Assembly (NCBI GenBank): GCA_009746045.1
Contig: RPFO01000050.1
Location: 5,149,728 to 5,213,727, forward strand
Direction: 5' to 3'
Origin: Mesostigma viride
Lineage: Eukaryota > Streptophyta > Mesostigmatophyceae > Mesostigmatales > Mesostigmataceae
DNA length: 64,000 nt
In this document: positions 59,375 to 64,000 of the stretch, piece by piece
Layout: every line of letters begins with the position of its first letter
Numbering within the stretch: position 1 is the first letter of the stretch
The notes under the pieces: model-generated
What the model was told of the DNA's origin: nothing
The model's input: only the letters and a program-made list of their open reading frames with translations
Databases searched by the model: none
Position numbers and translations under genes: made by a program

Positions 59375-59681
59375 GCAATCACGCAATATTATGTCGAGCA
59401 AACGCAACTCGACGAATCGCAGTTTGGAGGCTGCGATGAGCCAAGCAAATCGCCTGCAGCTTCAACTGCAGTTTCGCCTCCCGGCCTCGCAGGCAGTGGT
59501 GACCCTAGCCAAGCATTAGTGGTTCACTTGCCTCCTCCCGCGGCCTCAATCGGCATCGCCTGACCGGACCCCAGACGCAGTCGCTCATCCATTCAAGCTC
59601 CACGCGAACCGCGTTTCAAGCCCTATTCCTTCCATGTCGACGATCACGACAGTCTGGTACAATATGGCCCTGTGCACTGCT
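59375..59681. other. Right half of the dispersed repeat interrupted by LINE copy 3, plus flank
   Basis: 59375 to about 59480 continues the repeat seen at 56330-56456 and, inverted, at 54780-55000. The remainder is unassigned. No gene. Confidence 0.5.
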
Positions 59682-62500
59682 ATTAATTAATTAATTAATT
59701 AATTAATTAATTAATTAATTAATTAGACTCGTGCTCGATCCCGTTGGGAAGTCACGGAGCATTAACCCCGATGGATGGTGGATGGATGCCAGGTGCAAAC
59801 AGTCCTACCGGTCTAATCTGTCTATATCAGCTACCTATAACCACTATCTAACAGCATTACTACCACGTCTATCTAAACAGCATCACGCTGCCCTAGGGGA
59901 GCTGTCTGGCATGCCTCCCGTGGGTTTGCACACGCGGGCGCTTCCCCACAGGGGGGGGCTCGTTGTCCTCTATGACCTGGGCCCACTTCCAAGGCCTTGT
60001 CCATAATCTTCTTCCAAATCACGGAGAGGCCTAGGCCCCCCATGTCCTCTACTAGCTGTTCTTAATTTGAAGGTGCGGGCCTTGCGGCGTCTAACATCAG
60101 GGGGCCCGGCCACGTCAGGAGGTGCCGGCCAGGCTGAGCTGGGCGCAGTCCTGCGGGGGGGCCACGTGAGGTGTCTACCTGGTTGGTGCGAGCTAGGTGC
60201 CCTACTAGCTGCAGGCGCCGCTGCTTAATGGTGCTGGTGATATATGGCATGCCCTGGTACAGGTCCTCATTGCGGACATGAGCAGCATATCCTACTCTGA
60301 AAATGGAACGCAGCATGTTGGTGACCGCGCCGTCCAGCTTGCGGGCCAGGTCGGCGGTGAGGGTCCACGTCTCGGCCCCATACGTGAGAACAGGAAGGAC
60401 GAGGACCTTGAACAGGTCCTGTTTCTCGATCTTGCCCAGGGGCTTGCGCCACAGGGCTCGGTACTGGCGTAAAGCGTGCCAGGCGAGGGAGATGCGATGG
60501 TCCACATCAACCTCGCAGCTGGGGAGCAGGCTGCCCAGCAGCTTGACGCGGTCCCGGTACAGGACTCGAGAGCCGTCGAGGAGATAGAGGGGTGGCGGTG
60601 AGTGGGTGAGCCCAACCGCCAGGGCCTCTGTCTTCCTGCTGACCTCAAGCCCCACTGCACGGGCCTCGATAGCCAGGCAGTCAAGCCATGTCTGCACGTG
60701 CCCAGTGTCCTCGAAGAGGGTGGTGTCGTCTGCGTAGATGATGTCTGCCAGCCGAATCTCCGTGTCCGCTCCGCCATGCCAGAATTTGTTAGCAACCTGC
60801 ACCCCTGGTTCCCTAGCCACGATCATTGCGGGCAAATCGCTTGCGCGCCTGAATCATTACGTATTCGACCACAATAATGAATAGGTACATAGGGCGACAG
60901 CACGCAGCCCTGCCACACACCCTTCTGTAAAGGGCATATGGTGGCGTGGTCCCGTAAGAAGTGCGCACCGAAGTGGTGGACCCTTCATACAGGTTGCGGA
61001 TGACAGCAATAAGGGGGCGGGGGATCCGGAACAGCTCGAGGATGTCCCAAAGCGCAGGCCAGAAAACCGAATCGAAGGCTTTGATGAAGTCCACCAGCAC
61101 AAGGTGCCAAAGGGGACTCACCAGGCTGAAGGCGTTGCAGTTCCTCCACCAGTCGGCGAGTAGCGAAGAGCGCCTGTACTGTGTTGCGATCTGAACGGAA
61201 GCCGTGCTGAGTCTCGCCGAGGTGACCGTCCAGGGCCGTGCGCAGGCGGTTCAGGATGAGCCGCATAAGCTTGAGGGGGGCACTTTGAATGCACACCCCT
61301 CTGTAGTTGCCGGGGTCGGCTGACGACCCCTTGTTCTTGTACAGCATCGTGCGAAAACTGTGTTGCCAGGTCGCTGGACTGTGGTTGCGACGACAGCAGA
61401 AGGCGGTTGCAGATGTCCCGGAAGAGCAGCATAACACCGGTGTCCTCGAATTCGGCTGCAAGTTTCACAACTGCGGCAGGAATCTCGTCGGAGCCGGTGG
61501 CTGAATCATAACGCAGGCGCTGGACCGCCTCGGTGACCTCGCGAGAGGTGAAAGGAGGCATGTCGGACGGGTCGCCAAGTGGGCCGACCAGCGGGGGGAC
61601 TAGGTAGTCCGCCGCTGACCTAGGCGGGGCCGGGGGGCCAGCGGGGCCGGCCAGGGCGGCCGGGCGGGCGGCGGCGGCTGGGAGCAGGGGCTGGGGTGGC
61701 GCAGCTGTCCCCACGACCTCGGCCGTGGCCGCGGCCCAGGTTCGAAGCCGCTTGGCTGGGGCGCCGGGGACGTCGTGGCGGTGGGGTCGGCCGAGGCCGT
61801 CCGGGTGCCCGAGGCGCTTGTACCAGAACCAGGCCCCCTTGCCGTCGTGCTTCTGCTGGCAGCTGCGCAGGTCCTTGACCATCTGCTGAGCGTCTGCCTT
61901 CTCAGCCTGCTCGTAGGCAGCCCTCAGAGCTGCTTGCAGCCCAGGTTTGGCGGTCGGATCCCTGTTGCGGCGGAGCATCTGCATGCCTGCATGGCGGCGA
62001 CCACTGTCGGTGCGCGACGGTGGACAGCAAGCTGCATGTCGGCGCGGAGGCAAGGTGGGGAGGGTGCGGGCAGCCAGGCGATACTTCAATGGCAGCGACA
62101 CCGCGGAGGATCACTGAAATATCACCCGGCGGCGGAATGGCGTGTAACTGCTGTCGGCTGCCCCTGGCGTCGAAGACGGCCAGAAAGTCATCCCTGTGCG
62201 ACATAGCGGCCTGCTCTGCTGCTGACATCTTGTCGGCATCCTTCAGCACAATCCAGAGCACCTTCAGATCGATCTGGCTGAGGCGCCAGCTGTCGCGACG
62301 GTTTCACCCCAGGAAACCGCAATCTGATGCGAGCGAGCACGATCCGGTGATCAGATTCCACCGTGCTGACAGAATCTTGCAGGACGCGAGCATCGACAAC
62401 TGAGGGGCGCTGAGCCCGACGTACGCAGATATAGTCAAGGCACACCACCCGATCCGACGGCCCAAAAAAGGTGGTTCACTGCTATGCCGGTGCATTTTCT
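59682..62500 (-). pseudogene. RTE-like LINE with endonuclease end, RT and hairpin-TTAA tail
   Basis: The most complete member of its family here. Reading on the minus strand: the end of an apurinic-type endonuclease (LDYICVRR and VESDHRIVLARI, about 62440-62320), a linker, then RT with GSDEIPAAVVKLA, YKNKGSSADPGNYRGVC (about 61340-61290), VDFIKAFDSVFW (about 61100-61060), LFIIVVEYVM and IYADDTTLFED (about 60745-60710). The C-terminal domain has YGAETWTLTADLARKLDGAV and RRLQLVGHLARTNQ, stopping near 60062. Frames switch near 61480, 61130 and 60830. The 3' UTR ends with CCAT units, the hairpin (59735-59760) and a ~44-base TTAA tail (59682-59725). 5'-truncated inside the endonuclease. Confidence 0.85.
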
Positions 62501-62529
62501 ACGGGGATTACGCCTCGCTTCTTGCGCTG

Positions 62530-63903
62530 TGCATCCACCTTCACAGCATCCACCGCTTCCTCGAACCGGACGGCGTCGGGTTTACGCAGAGCCGAGAGCT
62601 GCTGCTGACGGGCATGTACACGTACCCGGCCCGAGCTTCAGCACATGCTTCTCTGCTCCCTACTCACGAAGTCTGACGGCGAGATCTGGGCTCCATCCAT
62701 CTCCGCACCTACACTCCGCTCCATCCTTATGGAAGCCCTCCCGCAGCACGTGACCCCCCTTGCTACAGATGTGGCAGCAATGGGAGGCACGCTGGCTAAC
62801 ACTGAGCTACCTCACATTTCCACCACCTCCACCCTCCTCGCCTCCACCTCCGCCGCCGACATCAAAACCCAGCTCCACGACATCGACAAGCGCCTCCACG
62901 ACCACGCCATCGCCATTGAGTGCCTGCAAAACACCGCAGGCCTCACCGCCCAGGCGGTGAAGGACATCGCTGCCCAGCCGGCATCTGCTGGCCCAGCCAG
63001 CGATGCTCCTCCCGCCCAGACCTGGGCGGACCTGCTCAAGCACCACACCACCTCCACCACCTCCACCATCGCGGCACAGCTCAAGCAACAAGCCCTCGAC
63101 CTCCGCGAGGAGGCCGACCGCACCCAGCGCAGCCACAATGTCATCGTCAAGCACTTCGACCAGCCGGCAGATGAGACCTTGGCGACTCTTCTTACGGCAT
63201 TCAAACGCGACAACAATTCTTGCCCCCATGCAACTCACGGGTGAGCTGCGGATGTCGGCTGCCCACCTTCCCCACGCGCGGGGTAAGTAAGGCTGGCCCC
63301 CCTGCTCCTCACCTTAAGTACATGGCGGATAAGCTGTCGTTTCTTAAATGCCGCAATAAGCTCTCGTGGACTCGCTACACGCTGGACGACGACTTGACCC
63401 TGGCCCAGCAACAACGGCGACGCGAGCTATGGCCTACCTACCTCCAGCTCCGGCAGAGTGCAGGGGGGAAACCGGTATACTGGAGGGGGGACGTCATCCA
63501 CGTCGACCACAAGCCCTGGCAGGCACCCGGGCCTGCCACCCCAGCAAACCCAGTCTAGGGAATATAGCAGTAGTGTAGATTAGTAAGGCTTAGCCTAGCA
63601 CGTGGCCTACGCGCATGTGCGCCCATCATGGCCCTCCATGGATGATGCCTTAAGAATTTAGCCAAGCTCTGCCTATGCAGAGAGTCACTCTCTGCTGAGA
63701 AGCCATGCCCTAGCTTTTGTATAGCCATGATGATCTGGAGGCGCCCCTAGGTGCCTGAATACAGTGGTGTGCAGGTGTAGTTTACATCCCTACCCTTGCA
63801 GGAAGAAGCCCAGAATGTATTAAAAGCCATATGCCCCTTCTCAGGGATATGTGCTACATGTACTCCCAACGGAGTTATGTTCCTAATTAATTGATTAATT
63901 AAT
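62530..63903 (+). mobile_element. LINE ORF1-like segment ending in a family B hairpin tail
   Basis: 62645-63244 encodes a 199-residue protein with a helical, heptad-like middle (DIKTQLHDIDKRLHDHAIAI) and RSHNVIVKHFDQPADETLAT. After a frameshift near 63230, 63310-63558 continues with TLDDDLTLAQQQRRRELWP and KPVYWRGDVIHVDH, matching the DDLT/R..L.P C-terminal pattern of L1-type ORF1 proteins (nucleic-acid chaperones). No RT follows. Instead, after about 230 bases, a family B tail (63788-63903) closes the segment. It may be an ORF1-only derivative or two adjacent insertions. Confidence 0.65.
63788..63903 (+). mobile_element. Family B hairpin tail / short retroposon
   Basis: Contains cctacccttgcaggaagaag, tattaaaagccatatgcccc, the tactcccaacggagtta hairpin and a TAATTAATTGATTAATTAA tail. 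Highly similar to 27434-27551. Confidence 0.8.
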
Positions 63904-64000
63904 GAATGTCTTTTCCGGCAGTACTGTCTGTGCCGCGGGCTGTTGGCTCCTGCCGACCATTGCACCATGCGGCGATATCTTGTGTTTGTTTTAGCACCGT

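Overview
This window reads as nuclear DNA of a eukaryote, most likely a microalga. Evidence: spliceosomal GT-AG introns in both multi-exon genes, GC-rich exons, a plant/algal-type CPBP (CAAX-like) membrane protease, an NSUN-type RNA methyltransferase with the DAEC motif I associate with plant proteins, a GT10 fucosyltransferase, and many non-LTR retrotransposons and DNA transposons. The species cannot be named from sequence alone; a green-lineage alga is my inference.

Three host genes can be supported. (1) 362-11717 (+): an eight-exon CPBP intramembrane protease whose exons join in phase and carry EExxxR, FxxxH and HxxxN in order. Its 5 kb intron 5 is almost entirely a 45-bp minisatellite. 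(2) 17367-19217 (-): an intronless 616-residue GT10 fucosyltransferase with a signal anchor and a repeat-rich tail. (3) 29543-22733 (-): a four-exon NSUN-family RNA cytosine methyltransferase. Its introns hold a (GGGA)n array, a dispersed repeat carrying a young retroposon, and a 700-bp GC array.

Most of the rest is mobile DNA, and boundaries are often visible. There are two TTAA-flanked elements (12909-14793, 35169-37561). There is a complete hAT element (50199-53590) with perfect 18-bp ends and an 8-bp target duplication, and a second, non-autonomous hAT-like element (38076-39447). There are also a TA-flanked MITE (30076-30288), a hAT-type MITE (46584-47106), a foldback element (55427-55852) and a broken HARBI1-like transposase (20113-21176).

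The non-LTR elements fall into at least three groups. The first is a 5'-truncated L1-like LINE with a 15-bp target duplication (30321-34586). The second is three near-identical copies of an element with a YLDD reverse transcriptase, a CCHC finger and a restriction-like endonuclease (37994-40539, 40558-42449, 56472-59359); every copy sits immediately upstream of ATATATA. The third is an RTE-like LINE (12453-16045, 42611-43362, 59682-62500). Its 3' end carries a (CCAT)n block, a short CTCCC-CAAC-GGGAG hairpin and a TAAT/TTAA tail. The same hairpin-plus-tail, on an otherwise different ~120-bp body, recurs in short retroposons (27434-27551, 51927-52015, 55245-55305, 63788-63903). This suggests one reverse-transcription machinery serving several families.

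Simple-sequence DNA is extreme: a 2.2 kb (CCCAT)n block, two (CCAT)n blocks, a compound G/GA/CGTG tract, (CCCT)n, (GGGA)n and (CCGT)n. Long open frames inside these arrays are artefacts of their periodicity.
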